In this document: positions 33,981 through 42,198 of the stretch, in pieces
Position numbering within the stretch: position 1 is the stretch's first letter
Layout of the letters: every line of letters begins with the position of its first letter
Source: CAYJFQ01 sp964369955
Lineage (GTDB): Bacteria; Bacillota_I; Bacilli_A; Erysipelotrichales; Erysipelotrichaceae
DNA length: 64,000 nt
Assembly (NCBI GenBank): GCA_964369955.1
Contig: CAYJFQ010000005.1
Location: 1-64,000 of the forward strand
Direction of reading: 5' to 3'
Translations under genes and position numbers: made by a program
Notes under the pieces: model-generated
Databases searched by the model: none
Seen by the model: only the letters and a program-made list of their open reading frames with translations
What the model was told of the DNA's origin: nothing

Positions 33981-33999
33981 AAAGAGGGATGGAACAAAA

Positions 34000-34848
34000 A
34001 TGTTGATAACACTTAAAGAATTGTTAGCTATAGCTGATGAAAAAGGAATTGCATTTGCGTCATTTAATGCGCCAAACTACGAATCTGCTTTAGCAGTTAT
34101 TGAGGCTGGTGAAGAGTTGAATTTACCAGTTATTTTAAGTCATGGTCCAGGTCATGATTGTTTTGTGAAAATGGAAGATATTATCGGAATTTATAAAATG
34201 CTTGCAGAGCGTGCTAGTGTTGATGTGTGTATTCATTTAGATCACACTTCAGATTTAGACTATATTAGAAGAGCCCTTGAAGAAGGTGTTACTTCTGTTA
34301 TGTTTGATGGAAGTCACTATTCTTTTGAAGAAAATATTAAAATGTCTAAAGAAGTAGTGGAAATGGCGAAGAAGTACGGCGCTAGCGTTGAAGCTGAATT
34401 AGGTAAAGTGGCAAATTCTACTTTTGGACATGCGGAAGTAGAATTTGAGGATAATGTAGCAGAATATACAAATGTTAATGAGGCAATCCAATTTGTAAAT
34501 GAAACTGGAATCGACGCTTTAGCAGTTGCAATTGGGACAGTTCATGGAGTTTATACTAGTGAGCCAAAACTTGACTTACCAAGAGTTAAAGACTTAAAAG
34601 AAGCGGTTAATATTCCGCTTGTAATGCATGGTGGTAGTGGTGTTAAAGATGACGATGTTAAGGTAGCGATTACCAATGGAATTCGCAAAATTAACTATTA
34701 CACTTATATGAGTTTAGATGGTGGTATGGCAGTTAAGGAGCATTGTGAAACAAGAGAAAAAGTGTTTTTCCATGATGTAGTTACTGTTGGAAAAGAAGCG
34801 ATGAAAGCTGATGTTTTACGTGCAATGAAGTTGTTTAGTACTAAGTAA
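34000..34848 (+). CDS. Class II ketose-bisphosphate aldolase (GatY/KbaY/Fba family)
   Basis: The 282-residue protein matches the class II zinc aldolases: SFNAPNYESALAVIEAGEELNLPVIL, CIHLDHTSDLDYIRRALEEGVTSVMFDGSHYSFEENI with metal His and Asp, and LVMHGGSGVKDDDV...KINYYTYM. It could cleave fructose- or tagatose-bisphosphate or a deoxy analogue; the family does not fix the substrate. It lies alone between terminators, between rpsO and the NagB-HxlA unit. Confidence 0.88.
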   Translation: MLITLKELLAIADEKGIAFASFNAPNYESALAVIEAGEELNLPVILSHGPGHDCFVKMEDIIGIYKMLAERASVDVCIHLDHTSDLDYIRRALEEGVTSVMFDGSHYSFEENIKMSKEVVEMAKKYGASVEAELGKVANSTFGHAEVEFEDNVAEYTNVNEAIQFVNETGIDALAVAIGTVHGVYTSEPKLDLPRVKDLKEAVNIPLVMHGGSGVKDDDVKVAITNGIRKINYYTYMSLDGGMAVKEHCETREKVFFHDVVTVGKEAMKADVLRAMKLFSTK

Positions 34849-34853
34849 TTCTT

Positions 34854-34877
34854 AAGGAGGCCTATGCCTCTTTTTTA
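34854..34877 (+). terminator. Intrinsic terminator after the aldolase gene
   Basis: GAGGC/GCCTC stem with a 4-nt loop and an A-T extension is followed by a T run. Confidence 0.85.
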
Positions 34878-34972
34878 ATAAACAATTACTCAAAATGGTT
34901 ATTTTGATTCAAAAAAATTAAAATACAATTTGAATATGAGATAATAAAATAATAAAAACAAGGGAGAACACT

Positions 34973-35731
34973 ATGAAATTAATTATTGAAAAAGATTATG
35001 ATGCAGTAAGTAAAAAAATGGCAGACTTAGTTGCGGAAGCGGTTAATGAAAAACCCAATTTAATATTCTGTCTTCCAGCAGGGGCATCTCCTATTGGGAT
35101 GTATAAATATTTAGTTGAGATGTTTAATAATAAGGAAGTAAGTTTTAAGGATATGATTACTTATGATATGGATGAGTATGTTGGTATTGGTCCTGATAAT
35201 GATCAAAGTTACGCATATTTTATGCAGAAACATTTCTTAAAATTTGTTGATGTTAATCCTGATAATGTATTTTATCCAGATGGCATGGCTGCTGATTTAG
35301 ATAAGATGTGTCGTGAATATAGCGAAGAAATATTTGCCAAAGGTGGCCTTGATTTAGCAATCACTGGTATTGGATCTGATGGTCATATTGCGTTTAATGA
35401 ACCTAATGATAAATTAATTCCAAGAACACATTACATAGATTTAGAAGAAAGCACAAGAATTAATAATGCTCATTTCTTTGATGGTAATTTAGACTTAGTT
35501 CCAAAACAAGCTATTACAATTGGAATGGAAGATATTTTAAGAACAAAATTATTTTTAGTGGTCGCAAGTGGTCTTAAAAAAGCTGATTTAGTTAAAAAGA
35601 CTTTTGAAGAAGAGGTTCTAGATCCAATGTGGCCTGTTTCTTTCTTGAGAATGCATTCAAATTGCATCTTTGTAATTGATGAAGAGGCAGCTTCTACAAC
35701 TGATCCTGAAGTGTTAAAAAGGTATTTATAA
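34973..35731 (+). CDS. Glucosamine-6-phosphate deaminase, second copy
   Basis: The 252-residue protein is a NagB-family member: LPAGASPIGMY phosphate loop, TYDMDEYVGI, GIGSDGHIAFNEPND with the catalytic Asp-His-Glu triad, and a C-terminal MWPVSFLRMH. GIGSDGHIAF differs from GIGENGHIGF in the copy at 24342, so the two are not recent duplicates. AGGGAGA precedes the ATG. The stop overlaps the hxlA-like start by one base (TAATG), so its product is coupled to that enzyme. The substrate may be GlcN-6-P or another 2-amino sugar phosphate. Confidence 0.88.
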   Translation: MKLIIEKDYDAVSKKMADLVAEAVNEKPNLIFCLPAGASPIGMYKYLVEMFNNKEVSFKDMITYDMDEYVGIGPDNDQSYAYFMQKHFLKFVDVNPDNVFYPDGMAADLDKMCREYSEEIFAKGGLDLAITGIGSDGHIAFNEPNDKLIPRTHYIDLEESTRINNAHFFDGNLDLVPKQAITIGMEDILRTKLFLVVASGLKKADLVKKTFEEEVLDPMWPVSFLRMHSNCIFVIDEEAASTTDPEVLKRYL

Positions 35732-36369
35732 TGGGTCACTTGCAGTTAGCCCTTGATACTTTGACTTTTGAAGAGAGTTTAAAGTTACTAGATGAAGTGA
35801 AAGATAGTGTTGATATTGTTGAGATCGGCACACCGTTTTTATTAAATGAAGGTTTAAAAGTATTGACTAAAATAAAAGAGGCATATCCTAATTACATATA
35901 CTTGGCTGATGCTAAAATAGTTGATGGTGCAAAAATTGAGGCTACTGACGCTTTTGAGGCAGGCGCTGACATTGTGACTGTTTTAGGACTTGCAGATAAC
36001 AAGACAGTTAGTGATGTTGTGGAGTGCGCTAAAATCTATGGCACAAAAGTAATGGTTGATTTGATTAATGTTAGTGATATTGGAAAGAGAAGTAAAGAAT
36101 TACTGGCATTAGGAGTCGATTATCTTTGTGTGCATACAGCTTTTGATGTTCAAGACACCACTCTTCCACCTTTAGAAGATTTAAAAATCATTAATCAATT
36201 AGGTAATTGTTATAGTGGCGTTGCTGGTGGTGTTGGTTTAAAAACTATCAAAGAAATTGCGGCTGAAAAACCTGCTGTAGTAGTGGTGGGAGGCGCAATC
36301 ACTAATAGTGAAAACCCTAAAGAAATCGCAAGATTAATTAAGATGGAGATTAATAATGAAGGTCGTTAA
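35731..36369 (+). CDS. hxlA: 3-hexulose-6-phosphate synthase-like enzyme
   Basis: The 212-residue TIM barrel of the OMP-decarboxylase suprafamily has LADAKIVDGAKIEATDAFEAGADIVTVLG, VDLINVSD, VHTAFDVQDT and VAGGVGLKT. These fit HPS (formaldehyde + Ru5P to hexulose-6-P) better than 3-keto-gulonate-6-P decarboxylase, mainly because a hexuloisomerase gene follows. It overlaps NagB by 1 nt and the next gene by 14 nt. Without a methanol or formaldehyde system in view, the reverse direction (Fru-6-P to Ru5P) is a real possibility. Confidence 0.78.
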   Translation: MGHLQLALDTLTFEESLKLLDEVKDSVDIVEIGTPFLLNEGLKVLTKIKEAYPNYIYLADAKIVDGAKIEATDAFEAGADIVTVLGLADNKTVSDVVECAKIYGTKVMVDLINVSDIGKRSKELLALGVDYLCVHTAFDVQDTTLPPLEDLKIINQLGNCYSGVAGGVGLKTIKEIAAEKPAVVVVGGAITNSENPKEIARLIKMEINNEGR

Positions 36370-36886
36370 TAAAGTAGAACTTCTTTTAAGTGAGCACCAA
36401 GAAGCGTGTCAATTACTTAATGAAGAAAAGTTTAATGATTTGTACAAAGAATTAAATTTAGCTAATCGTATCTTTGTTAGTGCTGCTGGTCGTTCCTTAT
36501 TACAAATAAAGGGTTTTGCAATGCGCTTAATGCATATTGACTACAACGTGGTAATGGTTAACGAAATAACGACACCAGCCATCACAAAAGATGATTTATT
36601 AATTGTAGCTAGTGGATCTGGAGAAACAACTGGAATCATTAATCAAGTAAATAAAGCTAAAAACATTGGCGCAAGAACAATTGCGATTACTTTAAATCCT
36701 AATTCTACACTAGCTATCATTTCTGATGATTTCCTATTATTACCCAAGATTACAAGTAAAGTTACTGGCGGAACTCAGTTTGAACAGTTTTTAGGAATAA
36801 CTTTGGATGCTTTCATCGTTAGCATTATGGAAGATAAAAATATGGATAATAACTACATCTTTAAAAATCATTCAAACCTAGAGTAA
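36356..36886 (+). CDS. hxlB: 6-phospho-3-hexuloisomerase
   Basis: The 176-residue SIS protein matches PHI: VSAAGRSLLQIKGFAMRLMHIDYNVVMVNEITTPAI and LLIVASGSGETTGIINQVNKAKNIGARTIAITLNP, then the tail PKITSKVTGGTQFEQFLGI. It interconverts hexulose-6-P and Fru-6-P. The start overlaps hxlA by 14 nt with a GGAGA ribosome site. NagB makes Fru-6-P, so NagB-HxlB-HxlA form a contiguous pathway. Confidence 0.85.
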   Translation: MKVVNKVELLLSEHQEACQLLNEEKFNDLYKELNLANRIFVSAAGRSLLQIKGFAMRLMHIDYNVVMVNEITTPAITKDDLLIVASGSGETTGIINQVNKAKNIGARTIAITLNPNSTLAIISDDFLLLPKITSKVTGGTQFEQFLGITLDAFIVSIMEDKNMDNNYIFKNHSNLE

Positions 36887-36894
36887 ATAAAGTT

Positions 36895-37725
36895 ATGAAG
36901 ATAGGAATATTTTCTCGTAGTTATGATTATCACGACCTAGAAAAGGTTTATCAAGCTATGACTAATCAGGGCATATATCATACTCAACTTAATCTTTTAA
37001 GCGCAGGGTTAAGTCCTTTGCCTGTGGTCATAAGTGATGATAAAATAAAAGAAATTAGAGAGCTTACAAATAGATATGGAATAACTATTGAAGTGCTATC
37101 TGGAACTTTTAATATGATAGATCCAGATCTAACCAAGAGAAGAGAATCAATTATTCAATTTGAGACACAATGTAAAATTGCTAGTAATTTAAATATTCCA
37201 ATTGTTAGTTTATGCACAGGCTCTAAAAATCCAAACAGTAAATGGATTTGGGATGACAAAAACCTTACAACTCAAGCATACGAAGATTTAATTAACACTA
37301 CAAAATCTATAATCAAATATGCTGAAAAATACAATGTAATATTAGGGGTTGAAGTTGAGGCTAGTAATGTAATAAATACTGCAAATTTTGCGCTAAGATA
37401 TTTAAATGATATCGATAGCAAATATTTAAAAGTCATTATGGATGGTGCAAACTTATTTGACTTAAACAATGTATATAAGATGGAAGAAACCTTAAATGAA
37501 GCTTTTGAGTTATTATGGGATAATGTCGTAATAGTTCATGGCAAAGATTTTATTGTGGATGATGTAGTGAAGTTTGTTCCATTAGGTCAAGGAATATTTA
37601 ATTATCAACATTATTTAAAACTGCTAAGAGATTACAATTATCAAGGAGCTTTAATTATCCATGATGTAAAGGAAGAAGATGTTAGTAGTGCTATAACATA
37701 TCTTAATAATATAAGTAAGGAGTGA
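36895..37725 (+). CDS. Sugar phosphate isomerase/epimerase-type TIM barrel protein
   Basis: The 276-residue protein belongs to the AP-endonuclease-2-like sugar isomerase/epimerase group. Metal ligands seem to be E153 or E155 (GVEVEAS), D183 (VIMDGAN) and H215 (VIVHGKD). The fourth ligand, usually Glu, falls at IIHDVKE, where H256 is found instead. AAAGTT is a poor ribosome site, 8 nt after the hxlB stop, so translation is probably reinitiated. Possible roles are a pentulose or hexulose epimerase; the substrate is unknown. Confidence 0.7.
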   Translation: MKIGIFSRSYDYHDLEKVYQAMTNQGIYHTQLNLLSAGLSPLPVVISDDKIKEIRELTNRYGITIEVLSGTFNMIDPDLTKRRESIIQFETQCKIASNLNIPIVSLCTGSKNPNSKWIWDDKNLTTQAYEDLINTTKSIIKYAEKYNVILGVEVEASNVINTANFALRYLNDIDSKYLKVIMDGANLFDLNNVYKMEETLNEAFELLWDNVVIVHGKDFIVDDVVKFVPLGQGIFNYQHYLKLLRDYNYQGALIIHDVKEEDVSSAITYLNNISKE

Positions 37726-37730
37726 TGATC

Positions 37731-38510
37731 TTGAATAATTTTAATTCTTCTAATTTAAATTTAGAGTACAAAGTTATTGGCGAAGGGAGACCTTTTATTT
37801 TTCTACATGGATTAGGTGGTGATATTTCTCAAATAATTAGTGCCTATCAAGAAATAGCTGGAGTACAATTAATCACTTTAAACCAACAAGGGCATGGTAA
37901 TAGCGAAGTAGATTGGGATAACTATAATTTTGAATATTTAGCTAATGATGTAATTAATTTAATGGATCATTTAAAAATTGAAAAAGCTGTTATTGGCGGC
38001 ATTTCAATGGGTGCGGCTGTATCGTTAAATCTAAGTTTGAGATACCCAGAAAGAGTTGAGAAACTATTATTGGTCAGAAGTGCCTGGCTTGATACCTCAA
38101 TGTCGAGCTGGTTAAAAAGAGCATTCTTTGATTTAGGTTGTGCACTTAGAGAAGGCGGACTAGAAGCGTTTAATAATAGTGTTGGTTACCAAATTGTTGA
38201 CAATCATTCTAGCTATGTCAAAAATGCCTTTATCAAACAGTTTAATAACGAAAATAATCATCGAAACTGGGAAAAGTTTATTCTCTTACCCAATTGCTTC
38301 CCAGTGATTGACTTAGATAATTTAAGTGATTTGAATATGCCAGTTTACTTAGTAGGCACTCAAAATGATATGATTCATCCTTATGAATTTCTATTGGTTT
38401 TAAAATATTTCATCAAACAAGCAAAAGCTTATGAGATAGTTGATAAGTCAATTGATGAGAGCTTGCACGGACAGCAATTGAATAATATTATCGAAGAGAT
38501 TTTTAGATAA
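37731..38510 (+). CDS. Alpha/beta hydrolase
   Basis: The protein (about 259 residues from TTG 37731) has the alpha/beta hydrolase features FLHGLGGD (oxyanion), GGISMGAAVSL (nucleophile Ser in GxSxG), a late Asp at TQNDMIHP and His at SLHGQQ. I prefer TTG 37731, which has AAGGAG at an 8-nt distance; an upstream GTG overlaps that site and the next ATG is only 2 nt after it. It is the last gene of the NagB-HxlAB unit. Its substrate (ester or lactone) is unknown. Confidence 0.78.
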   Translation: MNNFNSSNLNLEYKVIGEGRPFIFLHGLGGDISQIISAYQEIAGVQLITLNQQGHGNSEVDWDNYNFEYLANDVINLMDHLKIEKAVIGGISMGAAVSLNLSLRYPERVEKLLLVRSAWLDTSMSSWLKRAFFDLGCALREGGLEAFNNSVGYQIVDNHSSYVKNAFIKQFNNENNHRNWEKFILLPNCFPVIDLDNLSDLNMPVYLVGTQNDMIHPYEFLLVLKYFIKQAKAYEIVDKSIDESLHGQQLNNIIEEIFR

Positions 38511-38605
38511 TAGTCGGTTATATGCAGTTGATAAATTTATATGTTTTTATAAGAAAGTATATTTTTATTGAAAAGGTATAAAATAATTTTATTTGGAGGT
38601 ATATT

Positions 38606-39124
38606 ATGCATCTCTATAAGAATAAAGAAGAATTAAAAGAAGAGATAAAAAAATCATACGAAAAATATATCAATGAATTTTCTGAAATACCCAATGAATT
38701 GAAGGATAAAAGAAATGATAATGTCGATCGAACTCCAGCTGAAAATCTTGCTTATCAAGTTGGTTGGACAACTTTGTTGTTGAAATGGGAAAATGATTAT
38801 AAGAAAGGGAACGAAGTAAAAACACCGTCAGATAAGTTTAAATGGAATCAGTTAGGAGATTTATATCAATGGTTTAATCAAAAATATTCAAAATTGTCAC
38901 TTTTTGAACTTCAAGAAATACTAACAAAAAACTTAGATGATATTTATGAAATGATTGATAATTTATCTGAAGACGAGTTATTTAAACCGCATCAAAGAGA
39001 ATGGGCTGACAAAGCAACAAAATCTGCGATTTGGGAAGTATGCAGGTTCATTCATATTAACACTGTCTCTCCTTTTGGTATGTTTAGAACCAAAATAAGG
39101 AAATGGAAAAGATTAGAGCTATAA
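38606..39124 (+). CDS. ClbS/DfsB family four-helix bundle protein
   Basis: The 172-residue protein matches the ClbS/DfsB family: a DinB-like helical bundle with LAYQVGWTTLLLKWE and EWADKATKSAIWEVCRFIHINTVSPFGMFRTKIRKWKRL. ClbS in E. coli protects from colibactin by cyclopropane hydrolysis, but most relatives lack that context and have no shown function. GGAGGT precedes the ATG. No toxin or antibiotic cluster is near. Confidence 0.88.
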   Translation: MHLYKNKEELKEEIKKSYEKYINEFSEIPNELKDKRNDNVDRTPAENLAYQVGWTTLLLKWENDYKKGNEVKTPSDKFKWNQLGDLYQWFNQKYSKLSLFELQEILTKNLDDIYEMIDNLSEDELFKPHQREWADKATKSAIWEVCRFIHINTVSPFGMFRTKIRKWKRLEL

Positions 39125-39211
39125 TATTTATAAATACAAAATAATATTGAGAATAGTTTTTAGATAATTAATAATGTATAAAATAGGTTAATGCAGTCGG
39201 AGGAAAGTATA

Positions 39212-39643
39212 ATGGATAAAATTAAATCGCAAAGTGATCTGGAAATGTTGAATAAATGTTTCAACAAAGATACACTATTATCACTAGCGACATTGGATGG
39301 AGACAGACCCACTGTAAGAATAGTGAATGCTTATTTTGAAAATGGTTCTTTTTATACGATTGTAGATGCTAAGTCTGAGAAAATGAAACAAATAATAAAG
39401 AACCCAATAGTTGGCATCTGTTCTAATGATTATTTTTCTGCACATGGAATAGTGAGGAATTTAGGACATATTTATCACAAAGATAATCTTGAACTTGCAA
39501 AAAAGTTAAAGCTTGTATTTGCAGAATGGTGGGATAATGGACATAGTGATTATAATGATGTAAATACTATTGTTCTGAAGATTAAATTGATTGATGCTGT
39601 ATTTTTTGATTTTGAATCAAGACATGTGATGAATTTCGATTAA
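39212..39643 (+). CDS. Pyridoxamine 5'-phosphate oxidase-like flavin-binding protein
   Basis: The protein (143 residues from ATG 39212) has a split-barrel fold pattern, with LLSLATLDGDRPTVRIVNAYFENGSFYTIVDAKSEKMKQI in the FMN-binding half, as in general-stress PNPOx-like proteins. I use 39212, which lies 7 nt after GGAGGA; an in-frame ATG at 39191 sits upstream of that site. It probably binds FMN or F420-like cofactors; a reaction is not assigned. It is transcribed alone. Confidence 0.8.
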   Translation: MDKIKSQSDLEMLNKCFNKDTLLSLATLDGDRPTVRIVNAYFENGSFYTIVDAKSEKMKQIIKNPIVGICSNDYFSAHGIVRNLGHIYHKDNLELAKKLKLVFAEWWDNGHSDYNDVNTIVLKIKLIDAVFFDFESRHVMNFD

Positions 39644-39687
39644 TTGTGACAGATAAAAAATATTAGTTTCTTTTTGAAAGGAAAATG

Positions 39688-39888
39688 ATGAATAATAAAT
39701 ATTTATCTTATGGAATTTCCTTCGGGTTAATGTTTGGGGCAGTGATAGGTATGGCTATAGGTTTAATTATTGATTCAATAGATGGAATGTTAAATAGTCT
39801 TATGTTTGGTCCGGCCATTGGTGTGTTAGTTGGTATTGTGTTAGGGGCGTTATGGATTTCTCAAGACGTAATAAAGATAAATAAATAG
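39688..39888 (+). CDS. Small two-helix glycine-rich membrane protein
   Basis: The 66-residue protein (from ATG 39688; an adjacent ATG at 39685 is also possible) has two hydrophobic segments with small-residue repeats: GISFGLMFGAVIGMAIGLII and LMFGPAIGVLVGIVLGALWIS. The G-x3-G spacing favours tight helix packing. An AAAGGA ribosome site is upstream. Small membrane proteins of this kind are common in Firmicutes and lack a known function. Confidence 0.65.
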   Translation: MNNKYLSYGISFGLMFGAVIGMAIGLIIDSIDGMLNSLMFGPAIGVLVGIVLGALWISQDVIKINK

Positions 39889-39913
39889 TGTTTGTTTAGC
39901 GAATCGTTTAGTT

Positions 39914-39938
39914 AAAAAAGAGGAAATCCTCTTTTTTT
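39914..39938 (+). terminator. Intrinsic terminator before pnp
   Basis: Stem AGAGG/CCTCT with an A run before and a T run after; loop of 4 nt. Confidence 0.8.
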
Positions 39939-40005
39939 CTTGGTGTTTAATTAAGTAATAAAACTATATTGTTTATTCTTGAATAATTACTTTTTTATGA
40001 TTTTA

Positions 40006-40014
40006 TGCTACAAT
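40006..40014 (+). promoter_or_regulatory. Extended -10 promoter of pnp
   Basis: TGCTACAAT holds a TGn motif directly before a TACAAT -10; no clear -35 box is needed for such promoters. Transcription is expected near 40021, 26 nt before the start codon. Confidence 0.55.
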
Positions 40015-40046
40015 AAGTTCGATAAAATAAAGAAGGAAAAGAAAAG

Positions 40047-42170
40047 ATGGGAAAAGAAGTATTTAGTTTAGATTTTTGTGGAAGAGAATTATCGATTGAG
40101 ACAGGAGAAATTGCAAAACAAGCTGGCGGTAGTGTAATCGTTAGATATGAAGATACAGTTGTATTATCAGCTGCTACTGCAAGTTCTGTTGCAAAAGATA
40201 CTGATTTCTTTCCATTAACAGTAACTTTCGAGGAAAAGTTATATTCAGTAGGTAAAATTCCAGGTGGTTTTTTAAGAAGAGAAGGTCGTCCTAGCGAACA
40301 CGCGACTTTAACAAGTCGTCTAATCGATAGAACATTAAGACCATTATTTGCGGATGGGTTCCGTAATGAAGTGCAAGTAGTCAATACTTGTTTATCTGTA
40401 GATCAAAATATTAGTGCTGATATGGCAGCGATGTTTGGTGCTTCATTAGCATTATGTCTTTCAAATATTCCGTTCAATGGACCAATTGCTGGTGTTATTG
40501 TTGGGAGAATTGACGGAAAGTATATTATCAATCCAACGATTGAAGAATTAGAAGTTTCAGACATCAACTTAACTGTTGCGGGTACTAAAGTAGCTGTTAA
40601 CATGGTTGAGGCTGGTGCGAAAGAAGTTAGTGAAGAAGATATGTTAGAGGCTATCATGTTTGGACACAAACATATTCAAATGTTATGTGAGTTCCAAGAG
40701 GCTGTAGCAGCTAAAGTTGGAAAAGAAAAAATGGAAGTTGTTTTATATCAAGCAAATCCAGAAATCTTAGCAGAAATTAATGAAGTAGCAAAGGCTGATT
40801 TGCAGGCTGCTGTTTCAATTAAAGAAAAATTATTACGTTATGGTAAAATTGATGAAATTACTGATAATATGGCAGCTTTATTTGAAGGAAAAGAATACCC
40901 TAACGATAAGGCTAGAGATAAAGCGGTTAAACAAGCTCGTGAAATTTGTCATGATATCGTAGCTGAAGAAGTTAGACGCTTAATTAGTGTTGAGAAAATT
41001 AGACCTGATGGTCGTACGATTACTGAACTGCGTCCTTTAGATTCTCAAGTAGATTTATTACCAAGAGTTCATGGCAGCGCTTTATTTACTAGAGGTGAAA
41101 CTCAAGTATTATCGGTTTGTACATTAGGTACAATTGGTGATAATCAAATTATTGATGATTTAACAGAAGTAGATACTAAGAGATTTATGCACCACTATAA
41201 TTTCCCTCCATATTCAGTAGGCGAAGTTGGAAGAATGGGAAATCCTGGTAGAAGAGAAATTGGACATGGAGCATTGGGCGAAAGAGCATTAGCACAAGTT
41301 CTGCCAAGTGTTAGTGAATTCCCTTATGCGATTAGACTTGTAGCTGAAGTATTGGAGTCAAATGGTTCTAGTTCACAAGCTTCAATTTGCGCAGGCAGTA
41401 TGGCTTTAATGGCTGCCGGTGTTCCAATTAAAGCTCCAGTTGCTGGTATTGCGATGGGTCTAGTTACTTATGATGATCACTATACAGTATTAACTGATAT
41501 TCAAGGCATGGAAGATCACTTTGGGGACATGGACTTTAAAGTTGCGGGAACTAAAGATGGTGTTACTGCATTACAAATGGATATTAAAATTGCTGGATTA
41601 ACTAGAGAAATTTTAGAAGAAGCTTTACAACAAGCTAAAGTTGCAAGAATGCAGATCATGGACAACATGTTAGCGACAATTTCTGAAACTCGTAGCGAAG
41701 TAGGGACTTATGCTCCTAAGATCGCTCAAATGCTAATTGATGTTGATAAGATTAGAGATGTTATTGGACCTAGTGGAAAAATGATCAATGCGATTATCGA
41801 GGCTTGTGACAATGTTAAGATTGATATTGAAGATGATGGAAAAGTTGTTATTTATCATCAAGATATGAGTGCAATCAAAAAAGCGGTAGAAATGATTGAA
41901 AACATTGTTAAGGTTGCTAAAGCTGGAGAAATCTACGAAGGCAAAGTGGTTAAAATTGAAAAATTTGGAGCGTTTGTAAACTTATTTGGTAACACTGATG
42001 GTTTAATTCATGTCAGCAAAATCGCTCATGAGAGAGTAGAAAAAGTTGAAGATGTCTTAAATGTTGGCGATATTGTTAAAGTTAAGGTTATTGAGGTGGA
42101 TGATAAAGGAAGAATTAATTTATCTCGTAAAGACTTAATTGAAAAGCCAAAGAAAGAAGTTAAGGAATAA
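40047..42170 (+). CDS. pnp: Polyribonucleotide nucleotidyltransferase
   Basis: The 707-residue protein is full-length PNPase: two RNase PH-like domains (about 10-230 and 305-550), a helical linker, a KH domain (about 553-615, VIGPSGKMINAII) and an S1 domain (about 620-690, GEIYEGKVVKIEKFGAFVNLFGNTDGLIHVSK). Signatures IPGGFLRREGRPSE and GRMGNPGRREIGHGALGERAL are present. It degrades RNA from 3' ends using phosphate. AAGGAAAAG precedes the ATG. A GAAA-tetraloop hairpin overlaps its stop codon. Confidence 0.97.
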   Translation: MGKEVFSLDFCGRELSIETGEIAKQAGGSVIVRYEDTVVLSAATASSVAKDTDFFPLTVTFEEKLYSVGKIPGGFLRREGRPSEHATLTSRLIDRTLRPLFADGFRNEVQVVNTCLSVDQNISADMAAMFGASLALCLSNIPFNGPIAGVIVGRIDGKYIINPTIEELEVSDINLTVAGTKVAVNMVEAGAKEVSEEDMLEAIMFGHKHIQMLCEFQEAVAAKVGKEKMEVVLYQANPEILAEINEVAKADLQAAVSIKEKLLRYGKIDEITDNMAALFEGKEYPNDKARDKAVKQAREICHDIVAEEVRRLISVEKIRPDGRTITELRPLDSQVDLLPRVHGSALFTRGETQVLSVCTLGTIGDNQIIDDLTEVDTKRFMHHYNFPPYSVGEVGRMGNPGRREIGHGALGERALAQVLPSVSEFPYAIRLVAEVLESNGSSSQASICAGSMALMAAGVPIKAPVAGIAMGLVTYDDHYTVLTDIQGMEDHFGDMDFKVAGTKDGVTALQMDIKIAGLTREILEEALQQAKVARMQIMDNMLATISETRSEVGTYAPKIAQMLIDVDKIRDVIGPSGKMINAIIEACDNVKIDIEDDGKVVIYHQDMSAIKKAVEMIENIVKVAKAGEIYEGKVVKIEKFGAFVNLFGNTDGLIHVSKIAHERVEKVEDVLNVGDIVKVKVIEVDDKGRINLSRKDLIEKPKKEVKE

Positions 42171-42191
42171 GCGCCGGAAACGGCGCTTATT
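42166..42191 (+). terminator. GAAA-tetraloop hairpin overlapping the pnp stop codon
   Basis: An 11-bp perfect stem AATAAGCGCCG/CGGCGCTTATT is capped by a GAAA loop. No T run follows (ATTTG), so it is more likely a 3'-end stabiliser or weak terminator than a strong terminator. The stop codon is within the stem. Confidence 0.6.
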
Positions 42192-42198
42192 ATTTGAT

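Noticed and set aside
34907..34935. Inverted repeat ATTCAAA/TTTGAAT before the second nagB as an operator
   Set aside because: Seven bp with a 15-nt spacer in AT-rich DNA is too weak, and it matches no other site here.
35731..36369. Calling the HxlA-like gene a 3-keto-L-gulonate-6-P decarboxylase (UlaD)
   Set aside because: No ascorbate or gulonate genes are near, and a 6-phospho-3-hexuloisomerase follows; not fully excluded.
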